A program made the translations under genes and the position numbers. The notes under the pieces were generated by a model, which made no database searches, was not told the DNA's origin, and saw only the letters and a program-made list of their open reading frames with translations. From Pontederia crassipes (lineage: Eukaryota; Streptophyta; Magnoliopsida; Commelinales; Pontederiaceae): a stretch of DNA of 64,000 bases. The stretch is taken from assembly GCA_030549335.1 (NCBI GenBank), contig CM060184.1:39883909-39947908 (forward strand), given 5' to 3'. Below, piece by piece: positions 1 through 13,227 of the stretch. Within the stretch, counting starts at the first letter, position 1, and each line of letters starts with the position of its first letter.

Positions 1-541
1 ACCATGAAGAGTGAAAAAGAAATTTCTCCTACATGCTGAGCAAACTCTTTGAATGAAATTCAACTAATTTAGAGTATCATTCTGATTATATCATATGTCC
101 CAAAAAGAACATTTCTAAGGATAAGATGAATGGTTGGTGACTTGTGGTGTTATACATATGGGTGAATATCATGTGAATAGCCAGAAGTACGTAATAAAAT
201 CATTCAAATTAGTGTAAACAAACAAAAGTATTTCCTTTAGTAAAAGTTTTGGGGATCACTCAACCTCTTCATAGAAATTCATCTTTCTCTCTCTACACAC
301 ACACAGAAGTGACAGAACTATGGTGGGCACATAATAATGTCATTTTTCTCAGGGAAAATTGTGCATTTATATGCCCTTCAATAATACATCCTATAGACTC
401 TAGTTCACTTCTTATGATAACCATCAGTAGCATTTAACTCATTAAATGCAAGAGATGTATGATATCGCAATTACTCCACACAAAAGATGAAAATAAACAC
501 ACCTTTAAGAAGCAACAGAAAAGGACTTTCCTATCTCTTAC

Positions 542-3500
542 CTGTTGATAAGCATGAAAACAAAGTGCAGCAAGGAATGATCTCATGTACAACTGGTTCA
601 TATTTATCCCCTAAAATGACAAGAATAATAAGAAAAGAACAAGAATTTTAGAACTTTTCCAGTAATAATGTTCAAGAGAAGATGTTCACACATTTACATA
701 AAAAAATTATAATATATTGATTACTCACAGCAGACTGCAAATAGGAAGGAGTAATCTTGACGCCTTCAACAAATAGAGTTGCAGGAGCCAATAGGAAAAA
801 TGACATAATTGTTATAATTGAGAAGAGATTTATGTTATCCAATGATTCCTGTTAGGAATAAAAAGACAATAAGAATAATAAATGCATGTGTATTAAATGA
901 AAGGAAGACAGGCATTTTTAAAATTCATATACCTCTTTCTTGACCATAACTTTCTTGCTGAGGACATTGCGGGATTGGAATGTGACATTTGAAGCCATAG
1001 CACTCCAAAATCCAGCCCTGTTTGAAACAGAGAAACAATATAAAATCAAATCAAGTTGCAATCAAGCAACAATGAATAGGAGAACCATGTTATACCAAAA
1101 AAGAAAGACGGAATCAAGACACACAGGTTCTAACAAAGAAGCACATCTGTAACATGTAGCACTCTCCAATACGTGCTTGAAAATTACTTGCTCAAATGAA
1201 AATTCGTAGTATAATAAAAGACATCATTAAGTACTCTATCTTGTATACATTAGGAAAGATGTTCTAATCAATAAATGAAAACACCATTTTATTTCGAATG
1301 ATACTCTCAGGGAAGAAATAAGTAAATCTCATATCTCTTGAATTGTAAATCACATTGCATTAAGTAATTTATTATGCAATATCTTGTGTATCTTGACTAT
1401 ATCGTGTTTTTATCTTAACCATGTATTATAACAGCACCTAAAATGTCACTTACAACAGTAATAAGCAATACAAACATATCAACATGTATCTTACCAATTG
1501 AAAGAAGCTTCGGTGAGTGATGCCAATGCTACTCCACCAACTATAGGCATAAGAGAAAGTACAACCCAGATGGTTGGCATCTGCATTGAACACACGAAGT
1601 TCGAGCTTAACAATAATAATGCAACAACCATGTTCTAATTTCCCTATGAAATGTGCAGAGGTATTCAAGGCATCCAGCTGAATGATTAACACAGACTTAA
1701 AGTCATTGAAAACAGTGTTCCCCAAACAGATATATTGTCTTCAACTGAAGAAGCAACAAAATATATACCTGATGGAAAGGAAAAAATTATAATTACAGAA
1801 CTAAAAGTATAAGAAAATAGCAATCACCTCCCCCAAGAACAAGGCAGACAGAAGGACTGAGAAGAAAGGCTCCATAGCTTTAATTGTGTGTGTGAATGAA
1901 ACAGCAACCTTCCCGAGACTCATGTTTGTAAAAAGGTTGCCCATTGTGTGGACAAGAGCCAATGGTAAAATCGCAAGAAGCTGCAAAAGATTGAATTAAG
2001 CATTTAAGAAATAGCTACATCGTTCAAGACAGCATTTATCTCACTTAAGATGACATCATAATACCTGTGATGCAGAAACTTTTGGTCTCTTGTACAGATT
2101 AGTGGTCCACATAAACAACACAAGAAAAGTTCCCGCAGCAAATTGGACTGTTGTTATGGTTAAGGGAAACTGGAAAACCTTGAGGACCTGCAATATTATT
2201 AGAAAAATAGAGTATCGTTCTGCCACTTTGAAAGTGCAATCAAACAGCAGCCATGAAGCTGCATAATTTACTTACGAGAGCAGTTCCTCAACGAAAATGA
2301 ATATCATGAGAATCAAAACAGTTCCTAATAATACTATAAGATGTAAAATAGAATTTAAGTTAACTGGAAATATAATGCTGTAATGAGACTATTAAGATGT
2401 TGGAATGTTATGCTTCTCTGATTGGCTTCTCTCTTTTTTTTTGCTGATAAAATGTACAATGAACGTGCCATCATTTATTTCATTCATTCCATGACCAGGG
2501 CTTTCTTGTCAGTATAGATGTACATGAGTACATATATGAACATTGTGTTTACTGTTCATCTGAGAAAATGTGTTCACTTCAACTAATTCTCGAAACAGTG
2601 GATTTTAGTTTTTTTTTTCAGTGAGAGTGAAATCAGTTTTTTGATAGCGAACACAGTTTTTTGCGATGAGAGTTAAGTTTTTTTATTTAGAAAAAAACTC
2701 AGTTTTTTTATAGTGAGAACTGAGAAGATGATTAAGACATCAATTAGGATGTTGCACTTCTATTGGTCTCCAAACTTGATAGGAACCAAAAATCAGCGGG
2801 CGAAGGAACATTCGGGGAATTATGCAGATCATTCTGCAGAATTCCTAAGTCGATCTCGTCTCTCTTACTCTTTCATACGTGCATGACCAGAATCGGGAGT
2901 TCGATCAGGTATATGTAAGTTATCGACTCAATCATGTCACAGCTAGTCATAACCTTCCAAACTGAAGTTTTTCAACATCTGGAAATCAACATATTCTCAA
3001 CAGTATATATACCAGAAGGGCGGATAAAAAAAACTCAGGAGATCGTGAAAAGGTTCAATATTCACTGAAAAAATCGTTTCTTTTATTCATCTCTCGTTTC
3101 CTTCTAAAAAGTGCACACTTTTGACGGACTCAAAAGTGCAGCAGGAACAGCTACCGATGCAATATATGTTAATCGAAAAGAATGTTCAGATTTTGATATA
3201 AAAAAAAATGATTGTAGCGTAGATCCGGAAAAAATGGAAGAAGAAATCCACGCATTAGTCTGACAAGGAGATCGACAAGAGAGTTGGCGAAACCTGCTTG
3301 TTGTAGATGTTGAAGTAGATGTTGAAGAGGTACCAGAGGCCGAACAGGGCGCCGAGAGCCAGCGTCTGCGAGAGGCCTCCCCCACTCTTCTCCTCGCTGT
3401 CTCCAGCTGCGGCGGCGGGGCTCGCCCTCGCTAGGAGCGGCGTCCTCCGATCCACACCCGGCGACGACGCCGAGGAGGCGAGGGACGGCACGGAAAGGAA

Positions 3501-3701
3501 GCTTCCGCTCCTGCCGCCGGCGCCACATCCATGGCGGACGTCGAGGGCGCGGATCTGAAGGGGGCGGAGAGATCGAAGTGGAGCGGAAACAGCGGTTGCG
3601 GCCGGCAAAAGGGGCCTCCGAGGTCTCAGGAGAGCGCGAGCAGTAGCAGGACGAGGAGGGAGAGGAGCGACGAGCGCTGCTGCGACTGCCGAGCTCTGCA
3701 T
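542..3701 (-). CDS. PPT: Plastid phosphoenolpyruvate/phosphate translocator, 5' seven exons (3' end outside window)
   Basis: Exports or imports phosphoenolpyruvate in exchange for phosphate across the inner plastid envelope, feeding the shikimate pathway and fatty-acid synthesis. Exons read on the minus strand: 3294-3701, 2065-2187, 1828-1980, 1495-1580, 933-1017, 729-848 and 542-610. All have GT/AG borders and the phases join without a stop (348 codons). The ATG at 3699-3701 opens an Ala/Arg/Ser-rich plastid transit peptide of about 95 residues. Family signatures follow: [16 protein letters not shown] at the exon 1 end, then [19 protein letters not shown] in exon 3, [36 protein letters not shown], and FWSAMASNV in exon 5. 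These favour the PPT subfamily over the triose-phosphate or glucose-6-phosphate translocators. The last exon or exons (about 60 residues) are not found in bases 1-541 and must lie further left. Exon 1 is very GC-rich compared with the rest. Subfamily call is by remembered motifs, not alignment. Confidence 0.93.
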
Positions 3702-3796
3702 CTTTCTCGCTGCTGCCGCGCCTTGTTTCGTCTTGCTCTCTGCTTCCACCACCAGCACCTCTCTCTCTTCCCTCTCGCTCTTCGTCTGTGTCTCCG

Positions 3797-3805
3797 TATA
3801 TATAT
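3797..3805 (-). promoter_or_regulatory. Likely TATA box of the PPT gene
   Basis: A TATATATAT run in otherwise GC-rich sequence lies about 95 bases upstream of the PPT start codon. This spacing leaves a 5' leader of roughly 60-70 bases. No other TATA-like run is found in the near upstream sequence. Confidence 0.5.
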
Positions 3806-4885
3806 GGCGTCGGGCGTGCGCGAGCCCAAGCAAGCAGATGGCAGGGGCAGGAGGAGTAATTAATCGGATAAATGGAGGGCAAATAGTTGGCAGAGGGGCT
3901 TCGTTTTGGCAGGTTCTTTTATGAGATGCGCTTTGGAGTGAACGAAATGCGGACGGCCGCTATTTCATTTCATTTGTTTCAAATTTCTTTTTTTTTTGAA
4001 AAAAATAGAAGAGAGAATATATTACTGTTCGTATTTATTTACAAGACAAGATATAATAATATTTAACCTGTTGTCACGGGTTCAATCAGCAACCGTTGAT
4101 CAAATATCTGTGCATCGGTTTTACTAAAACAAAACAACTTTTGGACGGCTGTGATCTTTTTGAAAACCAAATGCTGCATTGATATATTAATTAGACGATC
4201 GGAAATTGAAGAGACGAAAAATCGCATCGCCGGATTACTAAATTAAGTGATATATTTCCAACGAGACCGTCAATAAAACTGTTTTCCATTTTTCCCAATG
4301 TTTCAAACAGATTTAGGTGCTTGGAATTTTGAAAAAAGAAATCTCACACTTTCCATTTATTTATTTTTATTAAACTAGAGGGGCTAACTTTGTTTTCCTT
4401 TTTTTGTCGATGGTGGACTTAATATCTGAGAATTTTGCGTACTTTGTTTATGTTTCGTTAACAATTCCTCTTAACATAATTACGTATCCGACAAGTTGAC
4501 TGCAAAAATGTCGTATACTTCAGAAGAAAATGAAAAATTAGGGTAAAAAAACGTGACGAATATTTCAAACGCACCATTTGGATTCATTATCTCGAGTTCA
4601 TTTACTTTCCCAAGCAAAAAATGATTTCGATTCTTGCTTCAATTTAGTTAAAAACACTACTCCACAACTAATGATGGGAAAAAATGCATCATTATCACAA
4701 CTCAATCAACACAGGATCAAAATTTTTACACGACCTGATGACACTTATTTGAACAATTACAAAGAATATCTGGCCTAATCTCTCATGTCTGTGAAGGCCT
4801 CAAGAACATGTCAATCCACACAAGCAGTAAAATACATTCTCATATCATACCCCGAAAAAAAAAGGCATTCAAAAAACGACAGTGA
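3806..4885. other. Intergenic stretch between the PPT promoter and the 3' end of the PX gene
   Basis: About 1.1 kb of AT-rich sequence between divergent ends: upstream region of PPT and downstream region of the PX-domain gene. Short ORFs here have no recognisable family. I see no repeat or transposon ends. Confidence 0.6.
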
Positions 4886-7800
4886 TCACAATGAAGTGCT
4901 TGGCAAGGAACCCATGAGGATGACAGGGCTACTATTTCTCGGTTTCCAAATCTTGTCTGGCCTTGGCCTTGACATTGCGTCAGAGAAGGAATCCGAAGAT
5001 GAACCAGGATCAGGCTGTACTGACCCACCAAGCGAGCCCTGATCAGAACCTCGTCCTGATAGAGACATAGTTCTCTTGGAGCTGGATCCATGACCACATG
5101 GGCAGTTAACTAGCTTCATAAAGCATGGTGTGTGGAAAATCGATCCGCATGAAGTGCATTTTGCAGCATCAGCTTCCTGTCAAAATGGAAGTTACTACCA
5201 TTCATTTCTTATGTACTTATGCAAGTGTGAAACCAGAGAAGAAAAAGAGATCAACCTGAAATGGGAAAATGAGAGAGGAAGGGTCGTCGCAAGATTGCCG
5301 GGCAGCACATGGGACACCACTGTCATAACACACTAGGCATTGCTGTGTGATATGCTCGAGGATTTTGCTTGAAATTGTCTCCGCCATAACGGGAAGAGCT
5401 GCGATTCGGAGGAGGCAAAGCAACAACAATAGATACAAGAAATGTTATTAGTGTGATTACAATGCAAGGAGCAACTCACGTGACAGAGAAAATAATCAAT
5501 ATTAGATTTTTGTTAATCTCCTCAAAATTAGATGTTTATCCCATTATCTGCACATGCAAACTAAATGCTTAAAGTCAATAGCAAGATATCCCAAATCCAA
5601 TGAAGATGGTGATAAAATGACTTTGATCATGGAATACGTTTTTCCTATTTGCATTTAAATAATGGCTAAGGGAAATTGGAAAACAATGGACAATTTGGCA
5701 TGGATAAAATCCAAAGAAACTAATTTGGTATGACATTTTCATTTTATTTAAGATGGTTTCAATGTCCTCCTTTGCCATCCCATTTCCACATCTGTTATAG
5801 GAAACACTTTTTAGAGGGTTATAGGAAACATTTTGAATAATCAAAATCACAAATTTAACTAAACATAACTGTCTTGTAGCTGCCATAAAAGATTACAGCC
5901 TGACTACTGAGTGTGCTGTCATAGTATGAACCAGATTTAAGTGTCATGTTCAGTTAATTATCAAGGAATTGTTTGCCAATAGTCACCATAAGAGCACACT
6001 CAAAACACACAACCAAGAAGTGCATGCCATCATATCACAGTTTTTCTAAATATTTGTGTTGCTTCAAACTTGAGAATGATACAGATGTTTCTACTTTGGT
6101 TGGGCATGTTTTCGTGTGGGTCGCCCGGTACGACATGTTGCCCGCACAAATCTTCGTCAGGCCAGCCTGGCCCGGGCACGACTCTCAGGTCGGGCCTATG
6201 CCAAACCTTACCGCGCCGCACAATGCGACATCAGGCCTGGCACAGTCTGGAGTAGAATGTTTTTTAATTTTTTTATTATCTATCTAAATATTCTTTTTTA
6301 GGATATCTATTTAAATATTTAATAATCAGTTTTTATTTTTATTACTATAATCTAAAATCTAAATAGATTATAAATATTTATTTATTACTTTTTATTATAA
6401 ATTATAGAATTATAATAATATTATAAATTTTTAGGTCAAAAAAGAGAAAAATGGGTGCATGATTCAGCACGACTGACCCTCCCCCACCATGCCCGGAACG
6501 TGCCCCAAAGGCCATCCGGCATGGCACGACATGGAAAAAAATTGGGTCATGCTGGCCCGGCCCGAGGCACGGTCAACCTCAGTTTGACCAGCCTGAGCAC
6601 AGCCTTGCGCAACCTGAAATTCCACTAGTTCTACTAGCCATTGTAAAAGGAATTACAAAATTTCAGCTTTGGGCTGGTAAAGAGAAAATGGTAACAAAGT
6701 TTCTTCCGAACGGACTCTTCACTCTACACCCATGTTGTTCAGTCAAATCAGTGAACATGTCAATATGTAAAACCATGCACATGTCTGTATCATAGAGATC
6801 TTTGATTCAAATGCTAATCCATATCATTCAGTATGAATCTAAGCATGGATTTCTACCATCTTTAATTTTCTTTATAAGCTACTGGCAGATAACTATCAAG
6901 CATAAACATAGGATTTGGTCTGGTTCTTGTGTCCCTATCAGAATACAGTATTGCCCTACAAAACCTAGAATTTGTACTTTTTTAGGAGGAATTTGTACTA
7001 TTTCAATTGAAAATGTCACAAACAGGGATGTTGCTTTTTTCCAGTACAGGGTTATGGACTATGTAGAGAAATATGGTTGATGTGTGTATAATTTGTCCCA
7101 GTGGTCGGCTACATCCCAAAAACACAGAATTTGGGCCCCCAAAAAACATAGAATTCATCACAAAACTCATGAAAATGTCACAAAACAGGGGTATTTCTTT
7201 TTGCTAGTACATGATTATGGACTGTATAGACGTAGTTTAATACATATGATATATGCGTAAAGTTTGAACAGCTGTGTGCCATCAGGAATGGAAGTATCCT
7301 GCCATTTCTAGCACCTAGTGCGCCAACAATTCTTTTGATAGGTGGTGCACCAACACTTTAAACCCTGCTTACTAATATTTCAAGAGAAAAAAGTATCTAA
7401 ATAAGCAATCCAATCAAGTTTAATAATGAATCTTGCGTTAGGACTGGGTCCCAATTGCTCTTCAGATAAATATCATACATAATGTAAGAAATAGAACAGA
7501 AATTACCTGAAAATGCCCCTTTTGATAGATCAACAAGATCTCTGAGTGCGAAAAAATCATTGCTTTCAAGAAGATATCTACGAAACCCAAGGCCTCGCAA
7601 GATGGATGTTCGGAATGGACATTGTACATAGGGGAACATAGCTGCTATATTTTTCCTGATACCCATAACATGAAGCAAAGCTGGCACTTTGGAAAATAGA
7701 AAAGGATTAACAGCACTGACACAGAGCATAGGCTGGAAAAGGAAAACATGGGACATATCAGTTGTCATTCCTCAGTCAAATGAGAAACAAAAGAAGTTCC

Positions 7801-9333
7801 TTCACAACTTGTGGCATTGCTACTATAGTTAAAAGACCTGAACGGTTGTTCACATCTTTATTCAAGCACATAGGTTGTTGGACAAGTTTCATAAGGAAAC
7901 CAACAAAAGATTTTACGTGTTCAAGGTGCTATGCCACGAACATAAAAAATAACCCGTGCATATCAAACTAAAAGGTAACAGTTAACACAATGAAAACAAT
8001 CTTATGTGTAATCTTACCTTATCATATATAGATTCCAAATAAGCTTTAGCGATCTGAGAAACTGAATATAAGGAAAAATCCCAGAGATGCAAGACTTTTG
8101 CTGGCAAAACTGCAGTATCATTTGTATGGCAAGAAGCACAAAATAATTGTCCGGTGTACTCACAGAATCGTGGCTTTTTCCAACCCAATGTTTGAACAAG
8201 CCCTTGTAACACTGTTTTTCCAGTATCCAGAGGTTCATGGCACCCAGCACATGTATAATGTTGCAGTTCCAATAGCTGTTGAATTGACTTGTGAGATTTC
8301 ATAACAACGATGAGAGATACAGTTTTTCCCAACTCAGAAACATCTTCCAGTAAGTTCTCACGACAATTTGGAAGGCGGGAATTCTGGTTCTCCCTGACCT
8401 TCTGGAGTGCTTGAGGAATGACAGCTTTAAACAAGCTAGAACTTTGAGCTAACTCACCTGGGGATAAAAAGCATAACAGAGGACTGGGCAACCCAAAGGG
8501 GTATCTTGTCTTTAAAATAGAACGCAAACAATCTTGAATAAGAATACTTCTTGAGCTAATGACATTTGGTGAGGCATTTCCGAAAAATTTTCGAGATTCT
8601 CTCTCGACAACTGACCAAGGGGAAGGAAGATTCAAGTTGTAGGAATTGAAGAGTATTCTTAACTGCCTGTAAAGAGCAAAAAAATCACGGTATCGGTGCT
8701 CAACTTCCCAATTATCATTAGAGCTCCATACTCGTAATACATAAACAGTATACTCCTTGACTCCAACCAATCTATCCCCAAATGATACATCCCCCTTCTT
8801 CTGCTTTGCCCCAATAACCTCAACCCAATCAATTCTGGAAGGGCGCTGCGCAGGTAGAGAAGTATCATCAGTACCAGAAGTAGAAGCAGTTGAGCTACCA
8901 TCTCTGAAATGATGAGATTGACTGTTCATGTAACTACGATTAGCCATGGTCCTGCCTCCATGTGACCCCTCTGAGTCAAGTAGTATCTCCTCCATATCCA
9001 AAACCATTTCATCGTATAAGTTGTTTGCAACTTCATTTTTTACCTACAAGATAATAAGGGGAAAAATAAACTTGAATGCATAGGCAGTTCAAGAAACTGC
9101 GGTAGAAAGGAACTGCTTAAGCATGTGCTGTGCTATGTTATAATTGTCAATACCATAGATAAATACTAAAATGATAAGATTTTGAGAGTTAAAAAATATT
9201 TACAATGTGAGAATATATGAAAATAAATAAACAGAATAAGAAATAAAATTACAATCAAGCAAGTTATCATCTCAAACATATTTGCAACTGCAAGCAGACA
9301 ACAGAGTTTATGTAAAAGCATCTCTTTGCAGTA

Positions 9334-9380
<47 letters not shown>

Positions 9381-11215
9381 GGAACAATATTTATTCTCCT
9401 ATTAAAGATACACTCCTCTCTCAATATCTGTAACAGCCAGCCTACAGAAAGTAGATTTCAATATCTTAACAGTAAAATGAGATGCTCATGAGAAAACTGC
9501 ATTTTGTTCTGCATTTAGTACTTATATAACAGTTGTAAGAATTTCTTTTCCCCAAATTTGGATCTCATGTACTAATCTGTTCAATCTTAAAATGGACAGT
9601 TTCTGATCATATGCAACTTTTCAATTCAATTCAAGGGTAAGAAACCTGCAGCAACATGACGAAGGTGTTGATTTATTTTATATGGGATTTATCTGTGTTC
9701 ACTGACCTCATTAAGAAGGAAATCTTCTGACTCGATACCTTTGGATCTTAAATGCCTTTTCGAATCCATGAAAGAACTAAAACCATTTTGAGCAATTGAC
9801 TGGATGGTTCTTTCTTCATCATCGCCATCTTGAGTTCCAACTTTTACTTCTCCATATGATCTAGCCAGAGCAGAACTTTGCATGCCTGTTGAATCACTAC
9901 TTGGAGTTAACTCACTAACTGATTGTTTTCCAACAATTGTTTCTGAAGCAATAGTTTCTGCAATCTCCAATGGACAACTCGTATCTCCTTTCGTAACTAC
10001 ATACATAGAATCCATTTTGTCTTCTAAGAAGAGTTGCCCAGCTTCGTCCATATGAGAAAACTCTGGTTCAGACAAAGGGTTATTTGTGATGCGCCCATAA
10101 TTGTCCTGCGATTGATTACTGACTGTTTGCACATCCTGCTGCTTTCCTGGGTCATCAAGGGAGGAGTTCATTACATGATTCATAGCAGAGACATTTCCTT
10201 TACTGTTAAGGATATAAGCAGGTTTCGATGGTTGGTCTTCCTGGTAAAGAGTGAGCGATTGCAGGCTACCATCTCCACTTTCTTGAACAAACTCATCCCA
10301 ATCATCAGAACCGAAAGCCACAGACGAGTTCATCAGAAGAACGTTCTGATGCATCTTTTTCGTCCCAGCAGCATGTTGCAGGTTATTCTTTTCCTGAATA
10401 AACTCACAATGATTCGTACCATACTCATCATGCGTCGAGTCCTCGCCCTCCGAGTGTTCACAGCTCGATATGGTGTTCTCTTCTCCACTTTCAGAGCGAC
10501 GATCAGAACTCAGGCCGAGAGGAAATCCTAAAACGCGTTCAGAACCAAAATCTTGTTTAATGGCGGACTTCAAAGTCTCCGTACAGACACCACTAGCATC
10601 CGCGGCGCGGCGTTCTGCCTCCACCGCATAAGCTCCGTTTTCGATCAAATTACTCTCCGGAGCAGCGGCAGAACGCAGCAACAAATCTTCTTGACGGCCC
10701 AATTGCGACATCCTAGAGGGATCATTGCAGTTAACAAATGACGATCCTCCCGCAGATGTTTGTGCATTCCATCTGGTTGTTCTGATCCTGGGCAGCGAAT
10801 CCATCCGCTCCGACAGAGCCATCACCTCGAATCCATCCCCTGCGGCAACCGAAGACGGCGCATGCCGTGGAGGCGACTGGGACGGATCGATCGGGGCGCA
10901 GTCTCCCCCCGGGAGGAACTCGTCCTCCGCGAATTTGGCAGCAGCACCACCGCTTGTGAAACTCCTGAAGGAGGCCGAGGAGGCGGAGTCGAAGAAGGAG
11001 AAGTAGTCGACGGAGCTGCGGGCGCTGGCGCTGCTTCCCAGCGCGGAGTTGGCGCTGCAGTATCGATCCAAATCGGAGCCGCCCTCCTCGCAGGAGGAGT
11101 AGCCGGGATGATCCTCGTCGTCGTCGGAAAATTGGGCGTCAACGCCCCCTTCGGGAAGGGATAAAACCCCCCTCGCCGGCGCCGGTGCCGGTGCCGTCGC
11201 CGTCTCCTCTTCCAT
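4886..11215 (-). CDS. PX-domain protein with C-terminal Rubicon-like (DUF4206) zinc region
   Basis: Predicted phosphoinositide-binding endosomal protein of 1,064 residues. Five exons: 9707-11215, 8018-9043, 7507-7732, 5256-5398 and 4886-5176; every junction is GT/AG and the frame is kept. The start is the ATG at 11213-11215. An upstream in-frame GTG six bases earlier is not needed. Residues 1 to about 570 are acidic, Ser-rich and probably disordered. The PX domain spans about 573-700 (RIDWVEVIG, then EHRYRDFFALYRQL with the basic RYR that contacts PI3P). From about 765 a run of Cys pairs (CAGC, CASC, CLVC, CTSC, CPCG) matches the zinc-binding DUF4206 region seen in Rubicon-type autophagy and endosome regulators and in plant PX homologues. 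This suggests vacuolar or endosomal trafficking; the exact role is inferred. Intron 1 carries a TA microsatellite and the 2.1-kb intron between exons 3 and 4 a GC-rich repeat. Confidence 0.9.
6095..6620. repeat. GC-rich dispersed repeat with GGCCCGG-type ends inside a PX-gene intron
   Basis: Two GC-rich blocks (about 6100-6255 and 6455-6620), rich in GCCCGG and GGCACGAC words, flank an AT-rich core of about 200 bases. The words recur in opposite orientation in the two blocks, so it may be an old inverted-repeat element, but clean termini and a target duplication are not visible. Confidence 0.4.
9338..9381. repeat. (TA)n microsatellite in intron 1 of the PX gene
   Basis: About 44 bases of alternating TA with one interruption (ATGTATA). 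It lies within intron 1 (9044-9706) and has no coding effect. Confidence 0.95.
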
Positions 11216-11644
11216 GGACACGAAGAGATGGAAAGGATCTTGGAGGCGGAACGAAAGAGAAAACAGGACGTAAGCGAAGCGAACTATTTCTTTTTTTCGA
11301 TTACAAAATAAGTAAGCATAACTTTTGTTTACTTTGAAAATACATTTTTATTAATTATATATAAAGGTTATTAGAATATATTTATTTTTTAATAATTATT
11401 AACTGATAATTATGTGATTGAGATTTAATTTCTATTGAATTTATGGTTAATTTATTAATTTTAATCTCAAACGTATTTCTATCATCCGACTATAAATTTA
11501 TTGCATACATTTTAATTTTATGCAATTTAATTACTTAAACTCATATATATTACAAAATTTAATGGAGTGCAGAATTTGATAATTATTTGACTATGTAAAA
11601 GTGTTTATTTCATCAACAAGTAAACTTAGAACGTGGTGATATAC
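11216..11644. other. Upstream region of the PX gene, then AT-rich spacer
   Basis: The first 70 bases are purine-rich and would be the 5' leader and core promoter of the PX gene. No clear TATA box is seen. The rest is AT-rich, without coding potential, up to the target duplication of the next element. Confidence 0.5.
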
Positions 11645-11654
11645 GTGTATATAT

Positions 11655-13170
11655 GGGTAAATTACACCAAATGCCCTCTAACTTTATGGTTTGCTCAGCG
11701 ATATCCTCCAACTTCATTTTGTAACACAAATGTCCTTCATCTTTTAACGCGTTTCACCCGATGCCCTCTTTACCTGGGATAGCCGATTTTTCCGGTTTTT
11801 CGTCGATGTGGCCATCTTCTCTTTCCTCCACGCAAATAGTCGTCCGACGTGGCATATTCCGACGTGGCACATAAAATTACACCAATGCCCTTCAACTTTA
11901 AGATTTGCTCAGCGATACCCTCCAACTTCACTTTGTAACACAAATGCCCTTCATCTTCTAATACATTTCACCCGATGTTCTTTTTACCTAGGACAATCGA
12001 TTTTTCGATTTTTTATCGACGTAGCATCCACGTGGTCATATCATCTCTCCTCCATGCAAATAGTCGTCCGACGTAACATGCTTCGACGTGGTACCACATA
12101 TTAAATCATCTTACTTACCGTAAGTTGATGCACTCATTGTTAAATTATTTTCTTCTTTTTCGTCGTTCGCATGAATTCTCATTCGTCGTTCGCACTCCTT
12201 CGTCATTCGCTCTTCTTCGTCGTTCGCTCTTCTTCGTCGTTCGCCTCCTTCATCGTTCACTTTTCGCGCTCGTCGGCGTTGTCTTTGTCCAAATTGGTGT
12301 AATTTTATGTGCATTTGGTGAGCAAACTTTAAAGTTGGAGGACATTTGGTATAATTTTATGTGTCACATCGGAGAATGCCACGTTTGACGACTATTTGTG
12401 TGGAGGAGAGAGGAGATGACGACGTGGATGTCACGTCGACGAAAAATCGACTATCCTAGGTAAAGAGGGCATATGATGAAATGTACTCTAATTTTAAAGT
12501 TTGCTCACCAAATGCACATAAAATTAACCAATTTGAGCAAAGACAGCGCCGACGAACGCAAAAAGTGAACGATGAAGGAGGCGAACGACGAAGAAGAGCG
12601 AACGACGAAGGAGTGCGAACGGCGAAGGAGTGCGAACGGCGAAGGAGGTTTCATGTGAACGACAACAAAAAGGGAAATAAGAAAATAATTTAACAGTGAG
12701 TGGGTCAACTTACGGTAAGTAGGATGATTTAATATGTGGTGCCACGTCGGAGCATGCTACGTCAGACGACTATTTGCATGGAGAAGAGAGGAGATGACCA
12801 CGTGGACATCATGTCGACGAATCCCAAGTAAAGAGGGCATCGGGTGAAACACGTTAAAAGATTAAAGACATTTGTATTATAAAGTGAAGTTGGAGGGTAT
12901 CGCTGAGCAAATCTTAAAGTTGGAGGGCATTTGTGTAATTTTATGTGCCACGTCGGAACATACCACGTCGGACGACTATTTGCGTGGAGGAGAGATGAGA
13001 TGGCCACGTGGATGCCACGTCGACGAAAAATCGCAAAACCGGCTATCCCAGGTAAAGAGTGCATCGGGTGAAACGCGTTAAAAGATGAAGGACATTTGTG
13101 TTACAAAGTGAAGTTGGAGGGTATCGCTGAGCAAATCTTAAAGTTGGAGGGCATTTGGTGTAATTTACCC
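11655..13170. mobile_element. Large foldback TIR element, probably a non-autonomous Mutator-like element
   Basis: The ends are inverted copies beginning GGGTAAATTACACCAAATGC at the left and, read on the minus strand, the same at the right. The direct repeat gtgtatatat (10 bp) flanks it at 11645-11654 and 13171-13180. The 9-11 bp duplication and terminal G point to the Mutator superfamily. The inverted arms run for about 650 bases each (11655 to about 12320, and about 12500 to 13170). They hold several copies of the unit about crop-like phrases GGAGGGCATTTGGTGTAATT and CGTCGTTCGC. Between the arms lies a further partial copy of the terminal sequence. No transposase is present; Arg/Glu-rich ORFs in the arms are products of the CGTCGTTCG repeats, not genes. 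Confidence 0.8.
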
Positions 13171-13227
13171 GTGTATATATATATATATACACGTGTGTGT
13201 AGATATATATATAGAGAGAGAGAGAAA
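13171..13227. repeat. TA / TG / AG compound microsatellite
   Basis: Alternating TA, a short TGTGTGTG run and AGAGAG join the right end of the foldback element to the left end of the next TIR-like block. The first ten bases double as the foldback element's target duplication. Confidence 0.9.

Noticed and set aside
3169..3882. 237-codon ORF on the minus strand overlapping PPT exon 1, and a plus-strand ORF at 3531-3863
   Set aside because: GC-rich out-of-frame shadows of the transit-peptide exon, which has clear family motifs and splice sites.
10725..11164. Plus-strand ORFs of about 90-134 codons across PX-gene exon 1
   Set aside because: Antisense shadows of a GC-rich coding exon whose own frame is supported by splice phase and domains.
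12111..12708. Arg/Glu- and Ser/Phe-rich ORFs within the foldback element
   Set aside because: They mirror each other in the two arms and come from CGTCGTTCG-type repeats; no codon or domain support.
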